NCBI RefSeq assembly: GCF_016803135.1
Contig: NZ_JAEVFE010000001.1
Span: forward strand, 1-64,000
From: Altererythrobacter sp. C41
GTDB lineage: Bacteria > Pseudomonadota > Alphaproteobacteria > Sphingomonadales > Sphingomonadaceae
Direction: 5' to 3'
DNA length: 64,000 nt
Part shown: one piece after another, positions 43,014-51,316 of the stretch
How positions within the stretch are numbered: the stretch's first letter is position 1
Layout of the letters: each line of letters starts with the position of its first letter
Program-made: the position numbers and the translations under genes
Notes under the pieces: generated by a model
Told to the model about the DNA's origin: nothing
Databases searched by the model: none
Seen by the model: the letters and a program-made list of their open reading frames with translations, nothing else

Positions 43014-45274
43014 TCGGCCGCCCTCCGGGCGAAGGTGTTTCCGGCAAGCTCCACTCGCGGCGTGCCGTCGAAAACCAGTTCCTTGAATGTCGGCTCAGGC
43101 GTGCCTGTGAAGGTATTGCCGATCACCGCCGTCTTTGGCCGTCCGACCGTGTGAACGACCCGCAGCGGCGCTGAATCGGCGAAGGCGTTCCGCGCCACGC
43201 GGGCGGTCTGGACCCCGTGGAGCAGGATCGAGGCATGGCTCGCGGGCGCCTTCCCGACGTTGGAGAGGGTGTTTCCAGAAATCTCCACAAAGGGGCCGAA
43301 CGTGCTCTCATCGGTACCGCCGCGATAGACCTGGGCGATCGGGCCGCCGATATCGGCGAAGGTGCTATCGGCAATCGTGAGGTACTCGACATTGTACTGA
43401 CCGAAGTCCTCGGTCTCCGAGGCGGCGGAAACGATCGTGCCGGATACGCCGGAAAATTCGCTGGCCCGGATCGTGACGCGGTCGGCGAGGACGCTTTTGC
43501 CGAGGGTCAGCACGTTGAAGGACTTGTTGACCGTGAGGTTGCGCACGGCGACGTCGTTCATCTCGACGAGCATGTTCGCACCGGCGCCGGCGGTGTTCGT
43601 CCGGATCACCGAATTTCCCACCGAGTCGTCGGCCTGGCCGCCGTCGATGGTCAGTTGCTGGAGCTGGAGGCCGCTATCTTCGCCGAGCTCGAACAGGGCA
43701 GGGCGGGTGAAACGAATGATCGCCTCACCCCCGGGCGCGGCAGGCGCGCCCTTCACGGTCACCATCTTGTCGACCGGGATCACCTGGGTGACGAGATATT
43801 CGCCCGCGGCGAGGAGCAGCACATCGCCTTCGCGCGCCGCGGCGACCGCGTTGACCAGCGAGTCCTCCCCCGGCGATACTTCGTGCACCGCACCGGAGGA
43901 GCCGAAGGCGCGCTCGGCACCAGGCTTCTCGTACCAGGGCACGCCCACCTGGGAGAGGGCGACGGGCTGCAGGTCGCGCGGGGCGCCGACGTCGGCAAGG
44001 GCAGGATCGACGGGGTAGAGCAGGCCGTTCGCCGCGCGAGCGAGTTCGCTGGCGCGCGCTTCGATCTGAGGGGCGGGGCGCGCCTCGCGCTCGCCCAGCA
44101 GGACATTCCCTTGCAGGTCGATGCCCGAGATATCGTCTTCCACCTGGAAGAGGTTCGCATCCGTGGGGCTGGCGAAAAGGTTGGCCCGCATGAGCGAGTC
44201 GACCGGCGGTGCCGAACGCTCCTCGTCCGCGCCAGCGGCGAGCGTCACGCGGGTGCTGTCGACGACGGTGTTGCGCTCGATCAGCGCGTTCTCGACCTGG
44301 ACGTAGCGGTTCACCGGCGAATTCGGGACGCCGTTCATCACCGTCAGTGCGCTGGCGAAGCCGGTTCCGCGCAGCCCTTCCATATAGTTTCCGCGCACCG
44401 TCTGGTTGCGGTTGATGACGCGGATGCCGCCGGTGTAATCCTTGCCGTGTCCCAGGAAGACGTTGCGCTCGACAACGTTGTCGTCGCCGTGCCGCAGGGT
44501 GAGCGTCCCGCGCGAGCGGAGGAAGAGGTTTTCCCGGTAGACGTTGCCGCCCGACTTGGAGGAGATGATCTCCACCTCGCCGTCGCAGCGGTCGAACACG
44601 TTTCGCTCCACGATCGTGCCCGATCGGAACATCGAATACTTGCTCGTCCCGATGCGTATGGTCTCGCCGCCGTTCGAGCCGAGCACGGGCCGCGGGCCGA
44701 AATAGTTGTGATCGATCCGGTGGCCGTTATCGCGGCTCTCCGGAGTGTCGAGCCGCACCGCCAGCGTCACGCCCTTGTTGGTCTTGCCGACCAGATGGTT
44801 GTGATCGAACCGGTTGTTCTTCCCGTAAATCCCCACCCAGTAGTCGGATTCGTAGCGGTCGGGCTTGCTGAAGTGGTCGATCACCACCTGGGTGACCCGG
44901 CTGTTGTGAGCGACGTCGTCCTTGCTGCGCCGGAACGAGATCACTTCGCCGCGCGGGCTGTAGCCGTCGCGGAACACCAGACCGCTGACGACGATGTATT
45001 GGCCGCCGATCCGCAGGTTCGAGTGGCCGGTGAGGATGACTTTGCCGGGCTCTTCCGCGGTGACCGTGATCGGCGCTCCCTCGCGTCCCTTCCCGGTGAC
45101 CACGAGATCGAAGTCGCGCCACTCCCCCTTGGCGAGCAGGATGACGTCGCCCGCGGCCACCTGCTCCAGGGCCTCGGCATATTCGTTCTGGTCGCGAACA
45201 AGATATTGCTCGGCGCGCAGCGGCGTGGCCGCTGCAAAGACGAGCGCGAGCCACAGGCTCAGCCGACCTAACAT
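43010..45274 (-). CDS. Alginate lyase, polysaccharide lyase family 6 (chondroitinase-B-like)
   Basis: The ATG at 45272-45274, 6-7 bases after GGGAGGG, gives 754 residues and a signal peptide (LGRLSLWLALVFAAATPLRAEQ). The protein is a right-handed parallel beta-helix. The catalytic Lys and Arg region of PL6 is visible in CDGEVEIISSKSGGNVYRENLF and SRGTLTLRHGDDNVVERN. The second half (from about residue 470) is another beta-helix domain, the two-domain PL6 form. It is the first gene of the six-gene alginate operon, behind a near-consensus promoter with two operators. It degrades polymer or oligomer outside or in the periplasm. Confidence 0.9.
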   Translation of the reverse strand: MLGRLSLWLALVFAAATPLRAEQYLVRDQNEYAEALEQVAAGDVILLAKGEWRDFDLVVTGKGREGAPITVTAEEPGKVILTGHSNLRIGGQYIVVSGLVFRDGYSPRGEVISFRRSKDDVAHNSRVTQVVIDHFSKPDRYESDYWVGIYGKNNRFDHNHLVGKTNKGVTLAVRLDTPESRDNGHRIDHNYFGPRPVLGSNGGETIRIGTSKYSMFRSGTIVERNVFDRCDGEVEIISSKSGGNVYRENLFLRSRGTLTLRHGDDNVVERNVFLGHGKDYTGGIRVINRNQTVRGNYMEGLRGTGFASALTVMNGVPNSPVNRYVQVENALIERNTVVDSTRVTLAAGADEERSAPPVDSLMRANLFASPTDANLFQVEDDISGIDLQGNVLLGEREARPAPQIEARASELARAANGLLYPVDPALADVGAPRDLQPVALSQVGVPWYEKPGAERAFGSSGAVHEVSPGEDSLVNAVAAAREGDVLLLAAGEYLVTQVIPVDKMVTVKGAPAAPGGEAIIRFTRPALFELGEDSGLQLQQLTIDGGQADDSVGNSVIRTNTAGAGANMLVEMNDVAVRNLTVNKSFNVLTLGKSVLADRVTIRASEFSGVSGTIVSAASETEDFGQYNVEYLTIADSTFADIGGPIAQVYRGGTDESTFGPFVEISGNTLSNVGKAPASHASILLHGVQTARVARNAFADSAPLRVVHTVGRPKTAVIGNTFTGTPEPTFKELVFDGTPRVELAGNTFARRAAE

Positions 45275-45309
45275 GATCACCCTCCCACGCGTTATCCGCT
45301 TGTGGAGCG

Positions 45310-45378
45310 ACCATAGGGCCTGCCGCCCTGCTGTCAATCAGTTTGGCATGCCAAACTTATCTATTTCTGTCATACCAA
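45310..45378 (-). promoter_or_regulatory. Promoter and double operator of the alginate lyase operon
   Basis: On the minus strand a -35 box TTGACA (plus-strand 45332-45337) and a -10 box TATGGT (45310-45315) are 16 nt apart. Just upstream is the perfect 18-bp palindrome AGTTTGGCATGCCAAACT (45340-45357), whose centre is 11 nt from the -35 box. A second, weaker copy TTGGTATGAC (45369-45378) is centred 24 bp further upstream. The same layout is found at the receptor promoter (49311-49378). The adjacent GntR/FadR-type protein is the probable ligand-controlled repressor. Confidence 0.8.
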
Positions 45379-45383
45379 TGTGG

Positions 45384-46130
45384 TCAGCCGATCCGGGCGG
45401 AAGCCAGGAAGCGCTCGCGGCTCTCCAATGCGCGCTGCTGGACTGCTTCCAGCGCCATCTTTTCCGTCGCATCGAGCATCGCGGTGATGAGACGGTGGAA
45501 GTGGTCGCGCATGGCGGACCGGGCGGCTGCAGAATCGCGAGCACGCAGCGCCTCGAACACCGCCCGGTGCTCGGCGGTCCGGGTCTCGGCATCGTGCACG
45601 CAGACCGCCTCGTACGTGGCCTTCACGTCGGGGATCTCTTCGCGCATCCGCCAGAGAGACTTGATCGTGTGAACCATCGCGGCATTGTTCGACGCCTCGG
45701 CGATCGTCAGGTGGAACGCCTCGTCCGCCTCATTCGCCGTGTCGTTGTCCGGCGAGCGCATCTGCTCGATGAGTTCCTCCAGCCGCGCGATCGCTTCTTC
45801 CGTGATGTTGTGCGCGGCCAGCGCCGCCGCTTCGGATTCGATCAGCAGGCGCGCTTCGGTGACTTCGAAGGCGCTCGCCTTCGGCAGTGTCACCCGGCTC
45901 GCGGGCTGGGTCTCGCTCACGTAAACGCCGGAACCGGTCTTGATCTCGAGCCGACCGACGGCCTGAAGCGCGATCTCGGCCTCGCGGATCGTGACCCGGC
46001 TCACCCCGAGACGTTCGGCCAGTTCCCGCTCGCCCGGCAGCCGGGTTCCCGGAGGGAACGCGCCCTCGTCGATCAGTTCAGCGATCTGTTCCGCGACCGA
46101 TTGGAAAAGCCTCTTACCGCTCATACTCAC
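45384..46130 (-). CDS. GntR-family (FadR subfamily) regulator of alginate genes
   Basis: The 248-residue protein has an N-terminal winged helix (RLFQSVAEQIAELIDEGAFPPGTRLPGERELAERLGVSRVTIREAEIALQAVGRLEIKTGSGVYVS) and an all-helical FCD ligand-binding domain with conserved His/Asp residues (EADEAFHLTIAEASNNAAM, AVFEALRARDSAAARSAMRDHFHRL), which in this subfamily bind a metal and a small carboxylate. It lies between the alginate receptor and the lyase operon and most likely represses both until a uronate intermediate such as DEH or KDG accumulates. The palindromes at 45340 and 49344-49378 are the candidate sites. No clear site precedes its own gene. Confidence 0.88.
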   Translation of the reverse strand: MSMSGKRLFQSVAEQIAELIDEGAFPPGTRLPGERELAERLGVSRVTIREAEIALQAVGRLEIKTGSGVYVSETQPASRVTLPKASAFEVTEARLLIESEAAALAAHNITEEAIARLEELIEQMRSPDNDTANEADEAFHLTIAEASNNAAMVHTIKSLWRMREEIPDVKATYEAVCVHDAETRTAEHRAVFEALRARDSAAARSAMRDHFHRLITAMLDATEKMALEAVQQRALESRERFLASARIG

Positions 46131-46209
46131 CTTCGCACGAATTGCCTGCAGGATCTCCTACACCAATTGCCCTAAACAAATCGGCAAGTTTGTTCCAGTT
46201 GGAGCCACA

Positions 46210-49200
46210 CTAGAACCGCGCCCGAATCCCCGCATAATAGCGGGGGCCGTAGACATGGATGGCTCCGAAGTCGTTGATCGTGCCGCGATAATCGGTCCGC
46301 GGTTCGTTGAAGAGATTGAGGCCCTCCACCGTCAGGCGCAGGTTTTCGTTCAGCGCGTAGGAGATGCGCGCCTCGAACACGCCCGCGTCGTCGACGTAGC
46401 GCACGCGGCCCGGCGTCCCGACGAACTGCTGGAAGTAGCGGCTGCGATACTTGTAGACCCCTTGGAGCTGCAGCTTGCCGATCTTGTAATAGGCCTGCGC
46501 CGACAGGACATGCTTCGACAGGCCGAAGATCCCGGAGGGCGGGATCAGCGCCTCGCTCGTCGAGGTCGTCCCGTCGTCGTTGACCGTGGTTATCGCCCCG
46601 AGCGTGTCGTCGTGAATTTCGAAGTCGGAATCGGCAAAGTTGTAGCTGAGCTTGAAACCGAGGCCGTCGAGCGGCTTGGGCAGATAGCTGAAACGGTGCG
46701 CCGCGGTGACCTCGATCCCGTAGATCGTGCTCATCTCGTCGCTCGTATTGATGGTGGTGACCAGCGTTTCGAGCTCCTCCCCGTCGACCACGAAGGTTTC
46801 GAACCGGCCGATGGTATCGAACCCGCCGTTGAAGCTCTTGTAGTATCCGCCGACAGCCAGAATGGTGTCTTCGTTGGGATACCATTCGATTGCGGCGTCG
46901 AAGTTCCACGACAGCAGCGGATCGGTGAATGGATTGCCCGTCGCGTTGGCGGTGCCGATCGCATCCTCCACCGAGTAGATCGGGCTGCCGTCGTCAACCA
47001 GCGCATTGAACGTGCGGCCATAGCCAAGAGCGGACGGGTCGGGGCGCGAGAGCGCGCGGTAAACCGCGAAACGGGCGAGCAGGCCGGGCTGGAGTTCGCC
47101 CGTGATGTTGAAGCTGGGCAGAAACTCGGTGTACGATCCGCCCCCGCTGACGCTCGTCAGCGTATCGGTATCCTCGATGATGTCGATCAATTCGCCGGTA
47201 TCCGGATCGTAGACGGCGGACAGTTGACCGCGGAAGCCGTTCGAGCGCACCTTGGTGTTGATGACACGAAGGCCGAAGTTTCCGCGAACCGGAAGGCCGA
47301 TGTCGCCGTCGAAATTCGCCTGGATGTAACCGGCCCAGGTCTTCTCGTTGACGTCGCTGTTCTGGATCGAGTCGAAGCCCCCGTCTGGGTAGATCGGAAT
47401 GCCGTCCTCGTCGAAGTGCAACTCGCCCGTCGGATCGTTCGCTTCGAGCGTCCGGGCGAGACAAAGGGCGTCGAACGTCGCGAAAGTGTTGGTGGTCGAG
47501 GTCACGTTGCCATCTGCATCGACGACCGTGACCAGCGGATTGCCGCCGCTGACGGCGGACATGAAGCCGCTTTCCGGGAACGGGGTGCGGCATTCCCGAT
47601 TGGCGATCGCCAGCGCCTCGTTGCTGTAAATGTGTTCGAAGCGGCTCTTTCCAGCCGCGCCCGGAACGTCGCGATACTTCAATTCCTGAAAGCGAACGCC
47701 GCCCTGGAAGCTCGAGAGGAAGCCGTCCATCTCGTATTCGAAATCGCTCCGCGCGGCGAAGACGCTGTTGTACCGATCCTGCTCCAGATCGGCTCGCAGG
47801 CGAGCGGAGTCGCGGTAGAGGTCGTGGTTGTTGACGTCGAAGTCCTGCACCACGAAATTCAGTGTGTCGGAGCCGTTGCGCCGGATAAGGTATGCGGTCT
47901 CGATACGGTCGTCGGTCCCCTTGCCGTTGCTTTGGATCGCTTCGGGATACTGATCGGGATTGCCGAAGATATCGAGCCCGTCCCGAATTCTCATTCGCAC
48001 CTGCACCGCTTCTTCGATGCGATGGGTCTGCGAATATGAAACATCTCCAGAGAGGCGGAGCCGGTCGCTGGCCTGCACCGAGAGCGAGAGGCCGCCGCCG
48101 TAATACTCCTCGTCGCGCTCCAGATATTCGCTGTTGCTCTCGATGCTGGTCTCGCCGGTGAACTGGAGGAGCTCGCCGTGGGTCCCGGTGATCAGGTCGT
48201 AATCGAGGTGATCGCCATCACCAACGCCATCCACGCGGCGTCCTTCAGAGAAGTTGAGATCGTGCCGCTGTTCGCGGAACAGGCGCTTGGAATACTGGAA
48301 GTCGGCATTGATATCGACGTCGGGGCTGGGCTGCCATTGCAGCGCCCCGAAGAATGAATCGCGCGTGTCGTCGGTGATGTTCTGGCGATACGAATAGCTG
48401 TTCCGCGCGATCACGAAGTCTTCGGTTCCCGCCAGGTCGGGCCGGTCCGAGTTGCAGTTTCCGGTGGCGAAGACGCCGCTCGAAGTGTCGTCGGGATCGT
48501 TCTTGCAGTAGTTGAGCGTGTTGCTGACGTTCGCTTCCTGCTCCGGATTGGTCGACTCGTTGTGCGAGTATCCCAAGGAGATCCCCAGCTCGCCCGCGCC
48601 GATCTGGAACTGGTCGACGTAGCTGCCGGTCGCGCGGAAGCCGATGTCCTGAAACCGCTGGTCGGCATCGATGTCGAGGTTGTCGGGATTGATGTTGAGC
48701 TTTAACTCGCCCTGGATGCGGCGTTTGCCGTAATCGAGAGGCTTAACCGTCTCGAGAGCGATCTGCCCGGCCACGCCGCCTTCGATCATGCTGGCCGACT
48801 GCGTCTTGTAGATTCCGACCTTGTTGAACAGTTCGGAAGGAAACTGGCTGAAGTTGACCGACCTGTCGCCGCTGCCGTTGGTTGCGATCCGCCCGTTGAT
48901 CACGGTGGAACTGAGGAAAGGGCCCAGGCCGCGGATGGCGATTTCGGTGGCGCCGCCCTGTTCGCGGTGAGAGCCGGCGCCGGTCAAGGTTTCCAGCGCC
49001 TCGCCGATCGATAGGGCAGGGAGGTCGCCGATCTCGTCTGCCACCAGGGCATCGACGATCAGGTCGTTGTTTCGCTTGGTGGCAATGGAATCCCGGATCG
49101 TCTCGCGAAGACCGGTGACGACGATCGTGTTCTCGTCGGCCGCAGGCTCGGCCTCGGCGTCGCCGTCCTGCGCGAACGCCGGAAAGGCGATCGCCGTGCT

Positions 49201-49272
49201 GCTCGCGAGAAGAATGGCACCGAAAGAGATGCGGCGGATGCCGAGGCCCGGCGTTGCAAAGCAACGAGTCAT
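46210..49272 (-). CDS. TonB-dependent receptor for alginate oligomers
   Basis: The 1020-residue protein has a signal peptide ending PAFAQD, TonB-box-like NTIVVTGLRETIRDS, and a large-type plug (LVADEIGDLPALSIGEALETLTGAGSHREQGGATEIAIRGLG, VINGRIATNGSGDRSVNFSQFPSELFNKVGIYKTQSASMIEGGVAGQIALETVKPLDY). The barrel ends RYYAGIRARF with the terminal Phe. It has its own promoter with two operators like those of the lyase operon, and is adjacent to the regulator. By context it brings alginate oligosaccharides across the outer membrane. No SusD-like lipoprotein is present, as is normal in sphingomonads. Confidence 0.88.
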   Translation of the reverse strand: MTRCFATPGLGIRRISFGAILLASSTAIAFPAFAQDGDAEAEPAADENTIVVTGLRETIRDSIATKRNNDLIVDALVADEIGDLPALSIGEALETLTGAGSHREQGGATEIAIRGLGPFLSSTVINGRIATNGSGDRSVNFSQFPSELFNKVGIYKTQSASMIEGGVAGQIALETVKPLDYGKRRIQGELKLNINPDNLDIDADQRFQDIGFRATGSYVDQFQIGAGELGISLGYSHNESTNPEQEANVSNTLNYCKNDPDDTSSGVFATGNCNSDRPDLAGTEDFVIARNSYSYRQNITDDTRDSFFGALQWQPSPDVDINADFQYSKRLFREQRHDLNFSEGRRVDGVGDGDHLDYDLITGTHGELLQFTGETSIESNSEYLERDEEYYGGGLSLSVQASDRLRLSGDVSYSQTHRIEEAVQVRMRIRDGLDIFGNPDQYPEAIQSNGKGTDDRIETAYLIRRNGSDTLNFVVQDFDVNNHDLYRDSARLRADLEQDRYNSVFAARSDFEYEMDGFLSSFQGGVRFQELKYRDVPGAAGKSRFEHIYSNEALAIANRECRTPFPESGFMSAVSGGNPLVTVVDADGNVTSTTNTFATFDALCLARTLEANDPTGELHFDEDGIPIYPDGGFDSIQNSDVNEKTWAGYIQANFDGDIGLPVRGNFGLRVINTKVRSNGFRGQLSAVYDPDTGELIDIIEDTDTLTSVSGGGSYTEFLPSFNITGELQPGLLARFAVYRALSRPDPSALGYGRTFNALVDDGSPIYSVEDAIGTANATGNPFTDPLLSWNFDAAIEWYPNEDTILAVGGYYKSFNGGFDTIGRFETFVVDGEELETLVTTINTSDEMSTIYGIEVTAAHRFSYLPKPLDGLGFKLSYNFADSDFEIHDDTLGAITTVNDDGTTSTSEALIPPSGIFGLSKHVLSAQAYYKIGKLQLQGVYKYRSRYFQQFVGTPGRVRYVDDAGVFEARISYALNENLRLTVEGLNLFNEPRTDYRGTINDFGAIHVYGPRYYAGIRARF

Positions 49273-49310
49273 TTCGTCCCTCCCCAGAGAATTGGTCTAT
49301 TTTGGGAGGT

Positions 49311-49378
49311 AGCATAGATCGGTCGGCCACATCGTCAACCATTATGGCATACCTATGATGATAGATCTGGCATGCCAG
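49311..49378 (-). promoter_or_regulatory. Promoter and double operator of the alginate receptor
   Basis: On the minus strand TTGACG (plus-strand 49333-49338) and TATGCT (49311-49316) are 16 nt apart. An imperfect dyad TAGGTATGCCATA is centred 11 nt upstream of the -35 box, and the perfect 12-bp palindrome CTGGCATGCCAG (49367-49378) is centred 23 bp beyond it. Core sequence and spacing repeat those in front of the PL6 gene, which indicates one common regulator. Confidence 0.78.
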
Positions 49379-50287
49379 TTATCCCGAGGCGTGATAATGC
49401 GTCATTCCCGGGTGTCTAAAATCGCCGGCGGCGCGAGCCAGCCAATCGCGGAAGGCGCGCATGGCCGGGGTATCCCGGCGGGACATGGTCCGGGTGAGCC
49501 AATAGGCGCCGCTGTTCACTTGCGTCGGAAACGGCCTCACGAGCCGTTCGGCTGCCAGTTCGTTCTCGAACATCTGCGCCGGAGCCAGTGCTACGCCGCG
49601 TCCGGCGAGGGCGGAGGCGATCATCAGGACCGAGCTGTCGAACACGGGGCCGCGCAGGGTTGGGCAGTCCAGTTCCGCGGCCGCGAACCAGCGGGGCCAT
49701 TCGTCGGCCCTATAGGAGCGCAGCAGGTTTTCCCGCGCGAGAGCCTCGGGCCGGTCCAGCCGTTCCGCAATTGCGGGCGTGCAGAGTGGCGTCAGCGGGG
49801 CCTCCATGATCCGGTCCGCCTGTGTCCCGTGCCACGCGCCGTCACCGAAGCGGATCGCGAGGTCGAGGCCTTCGCCCGCCAGATCGACCCGGTTGTTGTT
49901 GGTCAGGATCCGCAGATCGATGTGCGGGTACGCCTGGGTGAAGCCGTCCAGACGCTCAAGCAGCCATCCCACCGCGAACGTGCCCACGACGCCGACCGTC
50001 AGCACTTCCGTCATCCGCCCGCCCGCGTAGCGGTCCAGCGTTGCACCGATGCGGTCGAAGGCATCCCGCACGACCGGAACCAGCGCCTGCCCCTCGTCGG
50101 TGAGCATGATGCCGCGCGGAAGGCGGCGGAAGAGTGCGGTCCCGAGGCGGCGCTCCAGCAGGGCGACCTGATGGCTTACGGCGCCCTGGCTGACGCAGAG
50201 CTCGTCCGCCGCGCGTGTGAAGTTCAGATGCCGGGCTGCGGCTTCGAAAGCGCGCAGCGCATTGAGGGGGAGTTGGGCACGATCCAT
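49379..50287 (-). CDS. AmpR-like LysR-family regulator
   Basis: The start at MDRAQLPLNALRAFEAAARH (50285-50287) is chosen because it aligns with AmpR/GcvA proteins; ATGs at 50296 and 50299 are alternatives. It has 302 residues: helix-turn-helix LNFTRAADELCVSQGAVSHQVALLERRLGTALFRRLPRGIMLTDEG, then the effector domain. The N-terminal block is very close to AmpR, the activator that senses peptidoglycan fragments and induces beta-lactamase genes. It is divergent from a metallo-beta-lactamase gene 107 bases away, the classical ampR arrangement. Whether this one controls the enzyme is inferred from that arrangement. Confidence 0.85.
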   Translation of the reverse strand: MDRAQLPLNALRAFEAAARHLNFTRAADELCVSQGAVSHQVALLERRLGTALFRRLPRGIMLTDEGQALVPVVRDAFDRIGATLDRYAGGRMTEVLTVGVVGTFAVGWLLERLDGFTQAYPHIDLRILTNNNRVDLAGEGLDLAIRFGDGAWHGTQADRIMEAPLTPLCTPAIAERLDRPEALARENLLRSYRADEWPRWFAAAELDCPTLRGPVFDSSVLMIASALAGRGVALAPAQMFENELAAERLVRPFPTQVNSGAYWLTRTMSRRDTPAMRAFRDWLARAAGDFRHPGMTHYHASG

Positions 50288-50296
50288 GGCTGTCAT

Positions 50297-50313
50297 CATG
50301 AATGCAGCTCATG
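50297..50313. promoter_or_regulatory. LysR-type dyad between ampR-like and beta-lactamase genes
   Basis: CATGA-N7-TCATG is a perfect 5-bp dyad that contains the T-N11-A motif TGAATGCAGCTCA (50299-50311). It lies 10 bases upstream of the chosen regulator start and about 80 bases upstream of the beta-lactamase start, a usual position for a LysR recognition site. Confidence 0.4.
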
Positions 50314-50394
50314 TCTCTGTCGAGAAATGATGCTTTGTCGACCCGATCGGTATTGGTCACCAGGGGCGCGTTCAAATCGTCCGAGGAGATAGCG

Positions 50395-51306
50395 ATGAAG
50401 CCTGCCATGAGTGTGATTGCGGCCTTCCTTGCCACCGCCACGCCTGCTCAGGGAGAGGACGATCCTCTCCTGCGGCCCATCGCACCCGACCACGCGCAGG
50501 AGTGGCTGACGCCGCAGCAGCCGGTACAGATATTCGGAAACACTTATCTGGTGGGTTTCGGCGGCCTGAACATTGCGCTCATCCGCACGAGCGATGGGCT
50601 CATCCTGCTCGATGGCGGGCTACCGCAGGGCGTGCGCCAGATCGAGGCCAATATTCGCAGTCTCGGTTTCGAACCGGGCGAGGTGAAGCTGATCCTCAGC
50701 ACCGAGCCGCACTACGACCACGCCGGCGGGCTCGCGGCGCTGGCGCGCGACACCGGTGCGCGGGTGATCGCCAGCGCCGAGGCGGCCGAGGTGCTCCGCA
50801 GGGGAAAGAGCGGCCCCGACGATCCCCAGATGGCATGGCTTCCGCCCTTTCCCGCTGTCGAGCATGTCCGGGCCGCCCGCGATGGCGAGCAGCTTCAGGT
50901 GGGAGACGTCACCGTCACGGCACTCGCCACGCCCGGTCACACGCCCGGGTCGATGAGCTGGACCTGGCGCTCCTGCGAAAGCGACCACTGCGCCGATATC
51001 GTATTCGCCTCCAGCCTGACCCCGCTGGCGGCTGGCGACTATCGGTTTTCGGCGCCGGCGAACCGAAGCGCCGCCGCGCGCTTTCGCGAAACCTTCCAGC
51101 GATTGCGATCGCAGCCCTGCGACATCCTGCTGACGACCCACCCAGGCGCGTCGGATGGCGAGGCGAAACTGGCCAAGCTTCTGCAGGATCGGGAGCCAAA
51201 TCCCTTCATCGATCCGCAAGCCTGCGCCGCCTACGCCGACACCTACCAACAGGCCTTCGCGAAGCGCCTCGCCGAAGAAGCCGGGACGGATTTGCCCCGG
51301 CCCTGA
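50395..51306 (+). CDS. Subclass B3 metallo-beta-lactamase with Glu at the first zinc-ligand position (B3-E type)
   Basis: The ATG at 50395, 7 bases after GAGGAGA, gives 303 residues with a signal peptide (KPAMSVIAAFLATATPAQG). It has B3 features: LDGGLPQGVRQIEANIRSLGF, the metal motif STEPHYDHAGGLAAL, TPGHTPGSMSWTW, FASSLTPLAAG and LLTTHPGAS. In normal B3 enzymes the first motif is HxHxDH; here the first His is Glu (E-P-H-Y-D-H), while the other zinc ligands (the second His, Asp and His of this motif, and the His of TPGHTPGS and of TTHPGAS) are kept. Sphingomonad B3-E enzymes of this kind (SIE-1 type) are known. It probably hydrolyses beta-lactams in the periplasm and is likely controlled by the divergent AmpR-like protein. 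Confidence 0.85.
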   Translation: MKPAMSVIAAFLATATPAQGEDDPLLRPIAPDHAQEWLTPQQPVQIFGNTYLVGFGGLNIALIRTSDGLILLDGGLPQGVRQIEANIRSLGFEPGEVKLILSTEPHYDHAGGLAALARDTGARVIASAEAAEVLRRGKSGPDDPQMAWLPPFPAVEHVRAARDGEQLQVGDVTVTALATPGHTPGSMSWTWRSCESDHCADIVFASSLTPLAAGDYRFSAPANRSAAARFRETFQRLRSQPCDILLTTHPGASDGEAKLAKLLQDREPNPFIDPQACAAYADTYQQAFAKRLAEEAGTDLPRP

Positions 51307-51316
51307 ATGGGCCTCG

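Noticed and set aside
40806-43154. 782-codon open frame on the plus strand
   Set aside because: It is antisense to the PL17 lyase gene, which has clear family motifs; the frame is open only because of high GC content and codon bias.
43217-45271. 684-codon open frame on the plus strand
   Set aside because: Antisense to the PL6 lyase; its Asp/Val/Arg-rich composition is typical of a mirror frame and it has no domain.
46140-46200. Possible alginate-regulator operator before the GntR gene
   Set aside because: Only a partial TTGG-containing half-site was found; no dyad comparable with those at 45340 and 49367.
45991-48039. 682-codon open frame on the plus strand
   Set aside because: Antisense shadow of the regulator start and alginate receptor.
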